Positions 7,094 to 15,218 of a DNA stretch of 33,294 nt are shown one piece after another. The number at the start of each line of letters is the position of its first letter. Position 1 is the stretch's first letter. The notes beneath the pieces are model-generated. The model did not search any database. It had not been told where the DNA came from and worked only from the letters and a program-made list of their open reading frames with translations. Source of the DNA: Propionibacteriaceae bacterium (GTDB taxonomy: Bacteria; Actinomycetota; Actinomycetes; Propionibacteriales; Propionibacteriaceae); NCBI GenBank assembly GCA_031266665.1, contig JAISAO010000023.1, forward strand, positions 1 through 33,294, in the 5' to 3' direction. The position numbers and the translations under genes were made by a program.

Positions 7094-7257
7094 CGCCCGC
7101 GGCTCCCGGCTTCGACCTGTCGGACCGTCTCCTGACGCCCTTCCCCTGCGCCAGGCGGCCGGTCGAACAGGTCGGAACCAGGGGGCGCGGCCCAGGCGGA
7201 GGGCGAACCGCCGCAGCGGACCAGGCGAACCACCAGTCGGGCGAGGAGGCGATATGA
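7090..7257 (+). CDS. Possible small ORF (orf55) bridging mraZ and rsmH
   Basis: A 55-codon frame starts with an ATG overlapping the mraZ stop (ATGA, 7090-7093) and ends with a TGA overlapping the rsmH start (ATGA, 7254-7257). It therefore spans the whole mraZ-rsmH gap. The product begins MTPAAPGFDLSDRLLTPF and becomes Gly/Arg/Gln-rich, with no domain I recognise. Third positions are mostly G or C in the first half and less so in the second. Open frames are common at this GC content, so it may simply be a coupling device or chance. The GAGGAGG for rsmH lies inside its last codons. Confidence 0.3.
   Translation: MTPAAPGFDLSDRLLTPFPCARRPVEQVGTRGRGPGGGRTAAADQANHQSGEEAI
7113..7174 (+). other. Extended hairpin in the mraZ-rsmH gap
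   Basis: CGACCTGT (7113-7120) pairs perfectly with ACAGGTCG (7167-7174). The stem continues with GACCG (7123-7127) against CGGTC (7160-7164), then CCTGACGC (7131-7138) against GCGCCAGG (7148-7155) with one mismatch. No T-run follows, so it looks more like an RNA structure or attenuator than an ordinary terminator. Confidence 0.45.
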
Positions 7258-8222
7258 CAACGACGACGGCGCGGCACCGGCCGGTGATGATGGAGCGCGT
7301 GCTGGAGTTGCTGACGCCGGCTCTGAGCCACCCCAAAGCGGTCTTGGCCGATCTCACTTTGGGACTGGGGGGCCACGCCGCCGCCATCCTGGAGGCCTGC
7401 CCCGAGGCCCGGCTGATCGGGCTGGACCGGGACGGCCAGGCCTTGGAGTTGGCCCGACGGCGGCTGGCGGCCTTCGCCGGGCGGACGCGGCTGGTCCAAG
7501 CCGTCTTCGACCGGCTGCCCCAGGTCTTGGCCCAGGCGGGAATAGGCCAAATCGACGCCGTGCTGCTCGACCTCGGCCTGTCCTCCCTCCAGATCGACAG
7601 CCCCGAGCGATGTTTCGCCTACGCCCGCCCCCAGGCGGGCGACGCCCCCCTGGACATGAGGATGGACGCCACCGCCGACGGCCCGACCGCCGCCGACATC
7701 GTCAACACCTGGCCGGTCTCAGACCTGGCCCGCCTATTGCGGCAGAAGGCCGACGAGATCCACGCCCGACGCATCGCCGAAGCCATCGTGGCCGCCCGGC
7801 AGGAGGCCCCACTGACCACCACCGGCCGTCTGGCCGAGGTCGTGGACGCCGCCGTGCCGCCGGCCGCCCGTCACCGGAGCGGTCATAACGCCAAGCGAAC
7901 CTTCCAGGCCCTGCGCATGGCGGTCAACCGGGAGAGCGAGGCTCTGGAGGCCGTCTTGCCGGCCGCCCTGGCGGCCTTGGCCAGCGGCGGGCGGATCGTC
8001 GTCTTGAGCTACCACTCGGGCGAGGACCGACTGGTCAAGCGGGTCCTGGCCGCCGCCGCCCAGGACCAGGCGCCGCTCGGGCTGGTGACCGTGCCCGACC
8101 ACCTGGCGGCCCGCTTCCGCCTGCTCACCAATGGGGCCGATAAGCCCTGCCCGGCCGAACTGGCGGCCAATCCCCGATCCACCTCGGCCCGACTGCGGGC
8201 CGCCGAACGCCTCAGGAGTTGA
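7254..8222 (+). CDS. rsmH: 16S rRNA m4C1402 N4-methyltransferase RsmH
   Basis: RsmH (MraW) uses S-adenosylmethionine to methylate N4 of C1402 in 16S rRNA, at the ribosomal P site. The 322 residues begin MTTTTARHRPVMMERVLELL, with the family HxPVM motif. The SAM-binding region is VLADLTLGLGGHAAAIL, then LIGLDRDGQALELA. Also present are LDLGLSSLQID, LDMRMD and the family block AKRTFQALRMAVNRE. The ATG at 7254 has GAGGAGG 4-5 nt upstream; a longer open frame to 6945 runs across mraZ and is rejected. Length is normal. ftsL follows after one base. Confidence 0.96.
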   Translation: MTTTTARHRPVMMERVLELLTPALSHPKAVLADLTLGLGGHAAAILEACPEARLIGLDRDGQALELARRRLAAFAGRTRLVQAVFDRLPQVLAQAGIGQIDAVLLDLGLSSLQIDSPERCFAYARPQAGDAPLDMRMDATADGPTAADIVNTWPVSDLARLLRQKADEIHARRIAEAIVAARQEAPLTTTGRLAEVVDAAVPPAARHRSGHNAKRTFQALRMAVNRESEALEAVLPAALAALASGGRIVVLSYHSGEDRLVKRVLAAAAQDQAPLGLVTVPDHLAARFRLLTNGADKPCPAELAANPRSTSARLRAAERLRS

Positions 8223-8223
8223 G

Positions 8224-8820
8224 ATGACCGTCCTGGCCCCCGCCACCCGCCCCCAGGCCCCCCCGTCCGACCACCGGCCGCCCGACCGCTCCCCGACTCC
8301 CGGGCTGCAGGCCCTGCCGACGCCCGTGCGGCGCCCGGCCAACGGCCTGTTCGCCCTGCTCGTCCTCGGCCTGCTGATGACCGGCATGGTCGGCTACCTG
8401 ATGTTGCAGACCAGCCTGCAGGAGCAGGCCGTCAGTCTGCACCAGCTCAACCAGGAGGCCGACATCCTGCGGGCCCGGGAATCGTACCTGCGGGCCGGGC
8501 TGGCGACCCGCACGACCGCCCAAGAATTGGCCCGCTCGGCCCGTGACCTGGGGCTGACGCCCAACCTCCAGGCCACCTTCATCGACCTGACCGCCGGACA
8601 GGTGGTCGGGGCCAACCAGGCGGCGACGGGCGACGAGGCTCCCGGCCTGAGCCGCCCCGTGGCCCCCGCCCCGGTCGTTCCGGCGGTCCCGGTCGTGGCC
8701 GATCCGGCCGCCGTCGATCCGGCCGTCGATCCGGCCGCGCCGGACGCCGCCGCTGATTCGGCCGCCGACGCCGCCCCGCCCGTTGATGGCGAGGCCGTGG
8801 CCGGCGAGGTCGTCCAATGA
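8224..8820 (+). CDS. ftsL: FtsL-like divisome membrane protein
   Basis: A 198-residue bitopic protein: a Pro-rich cytoplasmic N-terminus (1-38), one transmembrane segment (about 41-62, GLFALLVLGLLMTGMVGYLML), then a heptad-like extracellular coiled coil (about 63-110, SLQEQAVSLHQLNQEADILRA to TAQELARSARDLGL). FtsL forms a complex with FtsQ and DivIC and activates FtsW-FtsI. Primary sequence is poorly conserved in this family; the topology and the place between rsmH and ftsI carry the call. The last 70 residues form an acidic Ala/Pro/Val/Asp tail with AVDPAVDPA-type repetition, longer than a minimal FtsL and recalling the proline-rich membrane protein at this position in mycobacteria. Its stop overlaps ftsI by ATGA. 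Confidence 0.8.
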   Translation: MTVLAPATRPQAPPSDHRPPDRSPTPGLQALPTPVRRPANGLFALLVLGLLMTGMVGYLMLQTSLQEQAVSLHQLNQEADILRARESYLRAGLATRTTAQELARSARDLGLTPNLQATFIDLTAGQVVGANQAATGDEAPGLSRPVAPAPVVPAVPVVADPAAVDPAVDPAAPDAAADSAADAAPPVDGEAVAGEVVQ

Positions 8821-10703
8821 CCGGCTCGACCGCGCCCCGCCGCCGCCCCGCCCGCCCGGGCCGCCCCGCCCGGGCCGCCCGCCGTTGGCTGGTCCCGCTG
8901 GGATCGCCCTCCCGCCGGTTGTTGATCTGCCTGGTGGCCTGCGCCGTGGCGACCTCCTTCCTGGCCGCCCGGGCGGTCCAGGTCCAAGGCCTCGACGCCC
9001 CGGCCAACGCCGATGTGGCCAGCCTGGAGACCTTCCGCGACGCCCTCGTCCCGGCCACCCGGGGCACCATCACCGACCGCAACGGCCAGTTGTTGGCCTC
9101 GTCCGAGCCGGCCGTCAACCTGGTGGTTGATCCCCAGATCATCGCCGGCAACGGCTTGGAGCCGGACGGCATGGGCTTGATGGAACGGCTCAAGGCCGAG
9201 GCCGGCCCCGGGCTGATCGCCGGCCTGTTGACCTACCGCCTGGGCGGCGACTTCAAGCACTACCTCGACCAGTTGAGCACGTTCCAAGACGACGACGGCC
9301 AAGACATCCAATACGCCATTTTGGCCCGCCACGTCCGTGACTACAAATACATCTTGGTCAGCCAAGACCTGGCCCGGTTGGGCTATGTCGGCCTGCAGGC
9401 CGAGCAGGCCCCGGTCCGGCTCTATCCCCAGGGCACCCTGGCGGCCAACCTCTTGGGCTACATGGTCTACGACGACCAGCGAGCCGCCGGGCAGTACCCC
9501 TGGAGCGGCGGCGGCGGGCTGGAACTACTGCTCGACAGCGACCTGTCCGGGGTCGACGGCCGCGAGGTCTACGACTACAGCTCGCACGGCCGCATCCCCA
9601 CCGGCGTCACCTTGGTGGTGGAGCCCCAAGACGGCATCGACTACCAGCTGACCCTGGACGCCGAGCTGCAATACATGGTCGAGTCCCGGATTCAGACCGC
9701 CGTCGAACAGCATCAGGCGCGCTCCGGCACGGGCATCGTGTTGGACCTGGAGACGGGTCAGCTAGTGGCCCTGGCGACCTACCCCGGCTTCGATCCCAAC
9801 GCCTTGGACCAGGCCGACGAGACCAACCTGGACAACCGGGCCTTGACCCAGGCCTATGAGACCGGCTCGGTGCAAAAGGTCTTGACCATGGCGGCCCTGC
9901 TCGACGCCGGCCTGGTGACGCCCGACACCCCGGTCGAGGTGCCGGGCCAGATCGAGTCGGGCGGGGTGGCGCTGCGGGACGACTGGGCCCACGGCACCCT
10001 GCGTCTGACCGCCACCGGCGTCATCGCCCAAAGCTCCAATATCGGCATCGCCCTGCTGGCCCGCCAGATGGACAAGGGCCAGTTGAGCCAGTACCTGGCC
10101 AGCTTCGGCCTGGGCCAGCCCACCGGCCTGGACTGGCCGGGGGAGAGCAGCGGCCAGTTGCCCGGGGCCGACATGTCGGACCAGACCCGCGACCAGATCG
10201 CCTTCGGCCAGGGGCTGTCGGTCACCGCCGTGCAGATCGCGGCGGCGGTGGCGGCGGTGGTCAACCACGGCCTCTACCGCTCGCCGGTCTTGATCCAGCA
10301 GGCCTGGACGGCCGACGGCCAGCCTTACCCGGTGCCGGAGCAGGAGACCCGGCAGGTGATCTCGCCCGAGGCCTCGGCCCAGTTGGTGGCGATGATGGAG
10401 GCCGGCGTGGTGGTCAACCACCGGGGGATCGACGGCTACCGTGTGGCCGGCAAGACCGGGACGGCCGACCGTTACAACGCGGCTTGCGCCTGCTACCGGG
10501 GCGTGGTCGGCTCCTTCGTCGGCCTGGCCCCGGCCGAGAACCCCAAGCTGCTGGTCTACGTCATGTTGGACGACCCTCAGAACGGCCAATATGGCTCCGA
10601 GGTGGCCCAGCCGGCGGCCCAAGACATCCTCCGCGTCGCCCTGCCCCGCTATGGCGTCACCCCCTCCACCACGGCGGCGCCCGACTTCGTCATCGAATGG
10701 TGA
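8817..10703 (+). CDS. ftsI: Division-specific class B penicillin-binding protein FtsI (PBP3)
   Basis: A DD-transpeptidase that cross-links septal peptidoglycan. Its 628 residues have an Arg-rich cytoplasmic N-terminus, one transmembrane segment (about 34-52), a PBP dimerisation/pedestal domain beginning near ATRGTITDRNGQLLA (about 80-95), and the transpeptidase domain. The catalytic motifs are all present: SVQK with nucleophile Ser351 and Lys354, SSN at 406-408, and KTGT at 546-549. The residues before the nucleophile are YETG rather than the usual EPG. A cysteine-rich NAACACY stretch follows the KTG motif. It overlaps ftsL by 4 nt and is followed by murE after 16 nt. FtsW, its glycosyltransferase partner, is encoded downstream. 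Confidence 0.96.
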   Translation: MTGSTAPRRRPARPGRPARAARRWLVPLGSPSRRLLICLVACAVATSFLAARAVQVQGLDAPANADVASLETFRDALVPATRGTITDRNGQLLASSEPAVNLVVDPQIIAGNGLEPDGMGLMERLKAEAGPGLIAGLLTYRLGGDFKHYLDQLSTFQDDDGQDIQYAILARHVRDYKYILVSQDLARLGYVGLQAEQAPVRLYPQGTLAANLLGYMVYDDQRAAGQYPWSGGGGLELLLDSDLSGVDGREVYDYSSHGRIPTGVTLVVEPQDGIDYQLTLDAELQYMVESRIQTAVEQHQARSGTGIVLDLETGQLVALATYPGFDPNALDQADETNLDNRALTQAYETGSVQKVLTMAALLDAGLVTPDTPVEVPGQIESGGVALRDDWAHGTLRLTATGVIAQSSNIGIALLARQMDKGQLSQYLASFGLGQPTGLDWPGESSGQLPGADMSDQTRDQIAFGQGLSVTAVQIAAAVAAVVNHGLYRSPVLIQQAWTADGQPYPVPEQETRQVISPEASAQLVAMMEAGVVVNHRGIDGYRVAGKTGTADRYNAACACYRGVVGSFVGLAPAENPKLLVYVMLDDPQNGQYGSEVAQPAAQDILRVALPRYGVTPSTTAAPDFVIEW

Positions 10704-10719
10704 CCCGGCCGTCGCCGAC

Positions 10720-12498
10720 ATGACCGCCGATGACAGGGCCGCCGCCGACAAGACCGCCGCCGATAAGGCCGACAGGGCCGCCACCGAAAGGGCCGGTGGC
10801 GACAGCCCGGCCGGTCCTGGCGCCGCTGCCGGCCCCGCCTGGTCTTGGCCCGATCCCCAGCCCCTGGCCGATCTGTGGCCGGGGGCCGTCGGCCTAGGAG
10901 ACTGGTGTCAAACCATGTCCCGCCGTCATCCCGCCCGAGGCCCCGCCGACAGAACAGCGTTTGACGCCACCCTCCTAGTCACCGGGCTGAGCCTGTCCTC
11001 GGACCAGGTCGTCCCGGGCGATCTCTACGCCGCCCTGCCCGGCCGCCACACCCACGGCGCCCGCCACGTCCGGGCCGCCCTGGCGGCCGGGGCGGTGGCC
11101 GTGTTGACCGACCCGGCCGGGGCCGCCCTGATCGGTTCGGTGTCCGTCCCGGTGGTGGTGGCGGACCAGCCCCGGGCGGTCTTGGCCGAATGGGCCGCTC
11201 GGCTGGCCGGCCGCCCGGCCGAGCGCTTGACCATGATCGGCGTCACCGGCACCAACGGCAAGACCACCACTGTCGCCCTGACGGCCGCCCTGCTGTCCGG
11301 TCTGGGGCTGCCCACCGCCACCATCGGCACCTTGGGGGTGCGTTGGCGCGGCCGGCCGCTGGCCGTCGGCTCGACCACCATCACCACCCCCGAGGCTCCT
11401 CAGCTCCAGGCCGGGCTGGCCCGGTTGCTCCAAGACGGCTGTCGGGCCGTGGCCCTGGAGGCCTCGTCCCACGCCCTCGACCTGCGCCGGGTGGACGCCA
11501 TCCGCTTCGCCGCCGTCGGACTGACCAATTTGGGCTCCGACCACCTCGACTACCACCTGGACCAGGAGCGCTACTGGGCGGCCAAGGCCCGCCTATTCGA
11601 GCCGGAGCGGGCCGGCTGGGCGGTGATCAACGGCGACGACCCGGCCGCCGCCGCCCTGGCCGACGGTTTGAAGGCCCGGGGCCAGCCCTGCTGGACGGTC
11701 GGGCGCGGCGCTGAGGCCGACCTCAGGATCGCCGCCGTCCAAGCGCTGCCCGGCGGCGGCAGCCGGGTGCGCCTGCAGGGGGTGGCCGGCGCCCAACAGT
11801 TCGACCTCGGCCTGCCCGGGGGGCATAACGTGACCGACGCCGCCCTGGCTGTCGGTCTGGTCCGGGCCGCCGGGCTCGATCCCGCCCCGGCCCTGGACCG
11901 TCTGGCCGCCGTGACGGTCCCCGGCCGGCTGCAGCCGGTCGCCCTGCCCGGGGAGGCGCCTCGGGTGTACGTCGACTTCGCCCACACCCCCCAAGCCGTG
12001 GCCGCCGTCCTGGCCGGTCTGAGCGGCACCGACGATGCGGCCGGCGCGGGCGACAGGGCCAGCGCGGGCCGGGGGGGCGACTCGGCGGCCGGGCGGCTGA
12101 TCGTCGTCCTGGGGGCCGGCGGGGACCGGGACGCAGCCAAGCGCCAGCCGATGGGACGGGCGGCGGCGGCCGGGGCCGACGTCGTCATCGTGACCGACGA
12201 CAATCCCCGCTGGGAGGACCCGGCCGCCATCCGACGGGCCGTCCTGGACGGGGCCGCCCAAGGCCGGGCCGAGGCCCGGCCGGGCAGTCGGTCGGCCCAA
12301 GTCGAAATCATCGACGGCGGGGAACGGCGCCACGCCATCCGGGCCGCCTTGGCCTACGCTGGTCCCCGCGATGTCGTCGCCGTCTTGGGCAAGGGCCATG
12401 AGACCACCCAGGAGTTGGCCGGCCGCCGGGCCGCCTTCGACGACGCGGCCGTCATCGCCCAGGAGTGGGCCCGGCTGGGGGGAGCGGCGGCGCTGTGA
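10720..12498 (+). CDS. murE: UDP-MurNAc-tripeptide synthetase MurE (diaminopimelate-adding)
   Basis: Cytoplasmic ATP-dependent ligase adding the third amino acid to UDP-MurNAc-L-Ala-D-Glu. The ATP loop is GTNGKTTT (177-184). TTPEAPQL, EASSHALDLRRV and the central GSDHLDYH follow. The C-terminal domain has HTPQAV, LGAGGDRDAAKRQPMG and DNPRWED at 494-500. DNPR is the established signature for diaminopimelate rather than lysine; it does not separate meso- from LL-DAP. At 592 residues it is long: there is a low-complexity Ala/Asp/Lys N-terminal extension of about 45 residues and an insertion of about 22 residues (DDAAGAGDRASAGRGGDS) before the C-terminal ligase core. The start might be later, but PLADL near residue 48 resembles the normal N-terminus, so ATG 10914 looks too late. 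Confidence 0.94.
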   Translation: MTADDRAAADKTAADKADRAATERAGGDSPAGPGAAAGPAWSWPDPQPLADLWPGAVGLGDWCQTMSRRHPARGPADRTAFDATLLVTGLSLSSDQVVPGDLYAALPGRHTHGARHVRAALAAGAVAVLTDPAGAALIGSVSVPVVVADQPRAVLAEWAARLAGRPAERLTMIGVTGTNGKTTTVALTAALLSGLGLPTATIGTLGVRWRGRPLAVGSTTITTPEAPQLQAGLARLLQDGCRAVALEASSHALDLRRVDAIRFAAVGLTNLGSDHLDYHLDQERYWAAKARLFEPERAGWAVINGDDPAAAALADGLKARGQPCWTVGRGAEADLRIAAVQALPGGGSRVRLQGVAGAQQFDLGLPGGHNVTDAALAVGLVRAAGLDPAPALDRLAAVTVPGRLQPVALPGEAPRVYVDFAHTPQAVAAVLAGLSGTDDAAGAGDRASAGRGGDSAAGRLIVVLGAGGDRDAAKRQPMGRAAAAGADVVIVTDDNPRWEDPAAIRRAVLDGAAQGRAEARPGSRSAQVEIIDGGERRHAIRAALAYAGPRDVVAVLGKGHETTQELAGRRAAFDDAAVIAQEWARLGGAAAL

Positions 12499-12538
12499 GG
12501 CGACAGAGGCGAGGCTGACGATAGTGAGGAGACCTCAG

Positions 12539-12649
12539 ATGGAACGCGGGCCGGTCATCCGGCCGGCGACGGGCGCGGGCCGTCGCCGGAGGTCGGCCGT
12601 CCGCCGGGAGCGGCCGGCGGCTTGGCGGGCCGCCGCCACGAGGCGCTAG
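12539..12649 (+). CDS. Possible small Arg-rich ORF (orf36) ahead of murF
   Basis: A 36-codon frame with a clear Shine-Dalgarno (GAGGAG, 12526-12531, 7 nt before ATG 12539). It ends TAG 2 nt before the murF ATG. The product, starting MERGPVIRPATGAGRRRR, is about one third Arg. murF itself has no obvious ribosome binding site, so translation of this frame could deliver ribosomes to murF. I recognise no family. The Arg content may reflect GC-rich noncoding sequence, so protein function is doubtful even if translation occurs. Confidence 0.35.
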   Translation: MERGPVIRPATGAGRRRRSAVRRERPAAWRAAATRR

Positions 12650-12651
12650 CG

Positions 12652-14118
12652 ATGCGTCCCTCACCCCTGGCGGAGCTGGCCCGCGTCGTCGGCGCCTCGT
12701 CCCCGGACGACCCGGAGCGGCTGATCGGCCCGGATGTCGTCATCGACTCCCGCCAGACCACGCCCGGGGCGCTATTCGTGGCCCTGCCGGGGGAGCGGGC
12801 CGACGGCCATGACTTCGTGGCCGAGGCCGCCGCCCACGGCGCCGGAGCCGCCCTGGTGGCGCCCGGACGGCTCGATCCCGCCGCCCCACCCCTGCCCCTG
12901 CTGGAGGTGTCCCAGCCGCTGGCGGCCCTGGCCCAGTTGGCCCGCCACATTGTGGCGGCTCAACACCACCATCTGACCGTCGCCGGTCTGACCGGCTCGG
13001 CCGGCAAGACCACGACCAAGGACCTGCTGGCCCAGACGCTGGCCACAGCCGGGGACACGGTCGCTCCGGCCGGCTCGTTCAACAACCAGATCGGCCTGCC
13101 GCTGACCGCCGCCCGGGTCGATGACGCCACCCGCTACTTGGTGGCCGAGTTGGGGGCCCGCCACCTAGGCGACATCGCCGACCTGGCCGCCATCGTCGCC
13201 CCCGACATCGGGCTGGTGTTGAACGTCGGCTGGGCCCACCTGGGCCAATTCGGCTCGGTCGAGGCCACGGCCGCCGCCAAGGGCGAGTTGATCGCCGCCC
13301 TGCCGCCTAACGGCTGGGCCGTGCTCAACCAGGACGATCCGCTGGTGGCCGGCCTGGCCAGGCTCCACCGGGGCCCGACAGCCTGGTTCTCCGACCGGGG
13401 CCGCCCCCAGGCGCCGGGCCAATTGGCGGTCTGGGCCGACCGGATCGAGGCCGACCCCGGACAGAGCCACGGCTTCACCCTGCACGCCAGCGGCCACCCG
13501 TCGGCCCAGGTCCAACTGCGCCTGATCGGCCGCCATCAGGTGGCCAACGCCGTCGCCGCCGCCGCCGTCGCCCTGGCCGCCGGCCTGGACCTGGCCGATG
13601 TCGCCGCCGCTTTGTCGCAGGCCGAGGCCCGGTCGCACTGGCGGCTGCAGTTGGAGCGCCGCCGCGACGGCCTGATGGTGGTCAACGACGCCTACAACGC
13701 CAACCCCGACTCGATGCGGGCCGCCTTGGAGACGGCCGCCGGGCTGCGCCGGGCCCGAGCCGTCGACCATCCCCAGGGCCGTTGGACGGCCGTCCTGGGG
13801 GACATGCTCGAACTGGGACCGGCCGCCGCCGACTGGCACCGCCAGGTCGGCCAATGGGCCGCCCGCGCCGGGGTGGACCGGCTGGTGGCCGTCGGCCAAT
13901 GGGCCCCCGACCTGGCCGCCGGGGCCAGACAAGCCGGCGCGGGGGCGGTCGAGGTGGTCGAGGCGGCCACGGCCGCCCAGGCCGCCCAACAGCTGGGGCC
14001 GCTGGGCGGCGACGACCTGGTCTTGGTCAAGGCCTCGCGCGGCGTCGGCCTAGAAGCCGTCGCCCTGGGACTGTTGGAGCAGCCGGGGGAGACGGCCGAG
14101 ACGGGGGCGCCATGCTGA
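12652..14118 (+). CDS. murF: UDP-MurNAc-tripeptide D-Ala-D-Ala ligase MurF
   Basis: Cytoplasmic ATP-dependent ligase that attaches D-Ala-D-Ala to complete UDP-MurNAc-pentapeptide. The 488 residues show an N-terminal UMP-binding domain ([25 protein letters not shown]), the ATP loop [16 protein letters not shown], the MurF-typical [27 protein letters not shown] and [12 protein letters not shown]. The C-terminal domain carries [16 protein letters not shown] and [10 protein letters not shown]. Length is normal. ATG 12652 is the family-consistent start, but no Shine-Dalgarno is visible; a small ORF ends 2 nt upstream. The 3' end overlaps mraY by 7 nt. Confidence 0.96.
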   Translation: MRPSPLAELARVVGASSPDDPERLIGPDVVIDSRQTTPGALFVALPGERADGHDFVAEAAAHGAGAALVAPGRLDPAAPPLPLLEVSQPLAALAQLARHIVAAQHHHLTVAGLTGSAGKTTTKDLLAQTLATAGDTVAPAGSFNNQIGLPLTAARVDDATRYLVAELGARHLGDIADLAAIVAPDIGLVLNVGWAHLGQFGSVEATAAAKGELIAALPPNGWAVLNQDDPLVAGLARLHRGPTAWFSDRGRPQAPGQLAVWADRIEADPGQSHGFTLHASGHPSAQVQLRLIGRHQVANAVAAAAVALAAGLDLADVAAALSQAEARSHWRLQLERRRDGLMVVNDAYNANPDSMRAALETAAGLRRARAVDHPQGRWTAVLGDMLELGPAAADWHRQVGQWAARAGVDRLVAVGQWAPDLAAGARQAGAGAVEVVEAATAAQAAQQLGPLGGDDLVLVKASRGVGLEAVALGLLEQPGETAETGAPC

Positions 14119-15218
14119 ACATCTTGGTCGCCGGCCTGATCTCCTTGATCATCACCTTGATCGGCACCCGGAGCTGGATCCTGTTCCTGAAGCGCCACGC
14201 CTACGGCCAGTTCATCCGCGACGACGGCCCCACCACTCACCACGTCAAACGCGGCACCCCGACGATGGGCGGCGCCATCGTCTTGGTGGCCGTCGTCTTG
14301 GGCTACCTCGGCTCCCATTGGCTGTTGACCCTGGCCGGGTCGATGGGCTTCGCCGGGCTCGACTCCTCGGCCCAGCCCCTGACCGTCTCCGGCCTGCTGG
14401 CCCTGGGGCTGATGCTGGCCCTGGGGGCGGTCGGCTTCGCCGACGACTTCGCCAAAATCCGCCACGCCCGCTCCCTCGGCCTGCACGCCAAGGCCAAGCT
14501 GGCCCTCCAAACCGTCATCGGCCTAGTCTTCGCCGCCCTGGCCCTGAGCTTCCCCGACGCCGCCGGCGTCTCCCCGGCCTCGCCCGCCATCTCCTTCGGC
14601 CGCGACATCAGCTGGCTGACCCTGCCGGTCTGGTTGGCCATCCCCTGGATCTTGTTCATCATCGCCGCCTACTCCAACGGCGCCAACCTGACCGACGGCC
14701 TGGACGGCCTGTTGACCGGGGTGGCCGCCATGGCCTTCGTGGCCTACGGCGTGGTCAACTTCTGGCAGTGGAACCAAGACTGCGCCCGCCAGGCGGAGGC
14801 TGGCTGCTACACCGTCCGCGACCCCCTCGACCTGGCCGTGCTGGCGGCGGCCGTCGGCGGGGCGCTGGTCGGCTTCCTGTGGTGGAACGCCCGGCCGGCC
14901 AAGATCTTCTTGGGCGACACCGGCTCGCTGGCCATCGGCGGCGGCTTCGCCGCCATGACGGTGCTGACCCGGACGGAACTGGTCGGGATAGTCATCGGTC
15001 TGCTATTCGTGCTGGAGGCCCTGTCGGTCGTCCTCCAGGTCGGCTTCTTCCGCTTGACCAAGGGCCGACGACTGTTCAAGATGGCGCCGCTGCACCACCA
15101 CTTCGAGATGCTGGGCTGGGACGAGGTGACAGTGGTCATCCGGTTGTGGATGGTGGCCGGCATCGCCATCTTCGGCGGCGTTGGCCTGTTCTACGCCCAG
15201 TGGGTGCTGGCCCAATGA
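14112..15218 (+). CDS. mraY: Phospho-MurNAc-pentapeptide transferase MraY
   Basis: Integral membrane enzyme that transfers phospho-MurNAc-pentapeptide from UDP to undecaprenyl phosphate, making lipid I. The 368 residues form about ten transmembrane helices. Diagnostic motifs are [11 protein letters not shown], the Mg-binding [34 protein letters not shown] and the cytoplasmic PLHHHFE. A periplasmic loop with two cysteines ([11 protein letters not shown]) lies near residues 223-233. It overlaps murF by 7 nt and murD by ATGA, so it sits in the tightly coupled part of the cluster. The next enzyme in the pathway, MurG, is not encoded in the window. Confidence 0.97.
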   Translation: MLNILVAGLISLIITLIGTRSWILFLKRHAYGQFIRDDGPTTHHVKRGTPTMGGAIVLVAVVLGYLGSHWLLTLAGSMGFAGLDSSAQPLTVSGLLALGLMLALGAVGFADDFAKIRHARSLGLHAKAKLALQTVIGLVFAALALSFPDAAGVSPASPAISFGRDISWLTLPVWLAIPWILFIIAAYSNGANLTDGLDGLLTGVAAMAFVAYGVVNFWQWNQDCARQAEAGCYTVRDPLDLAVLAAAVGGALVGFLWWNARPAKIFLGDTGSLAIGGGFAAMTVLTRTELVGIVIGLLFVLEALSVVLQVGFFRLTKGRRLFKMAPLHHHFEMLGWDEVTVVIRLWMVAGIAIFGGVGLFYAQWVLAQ

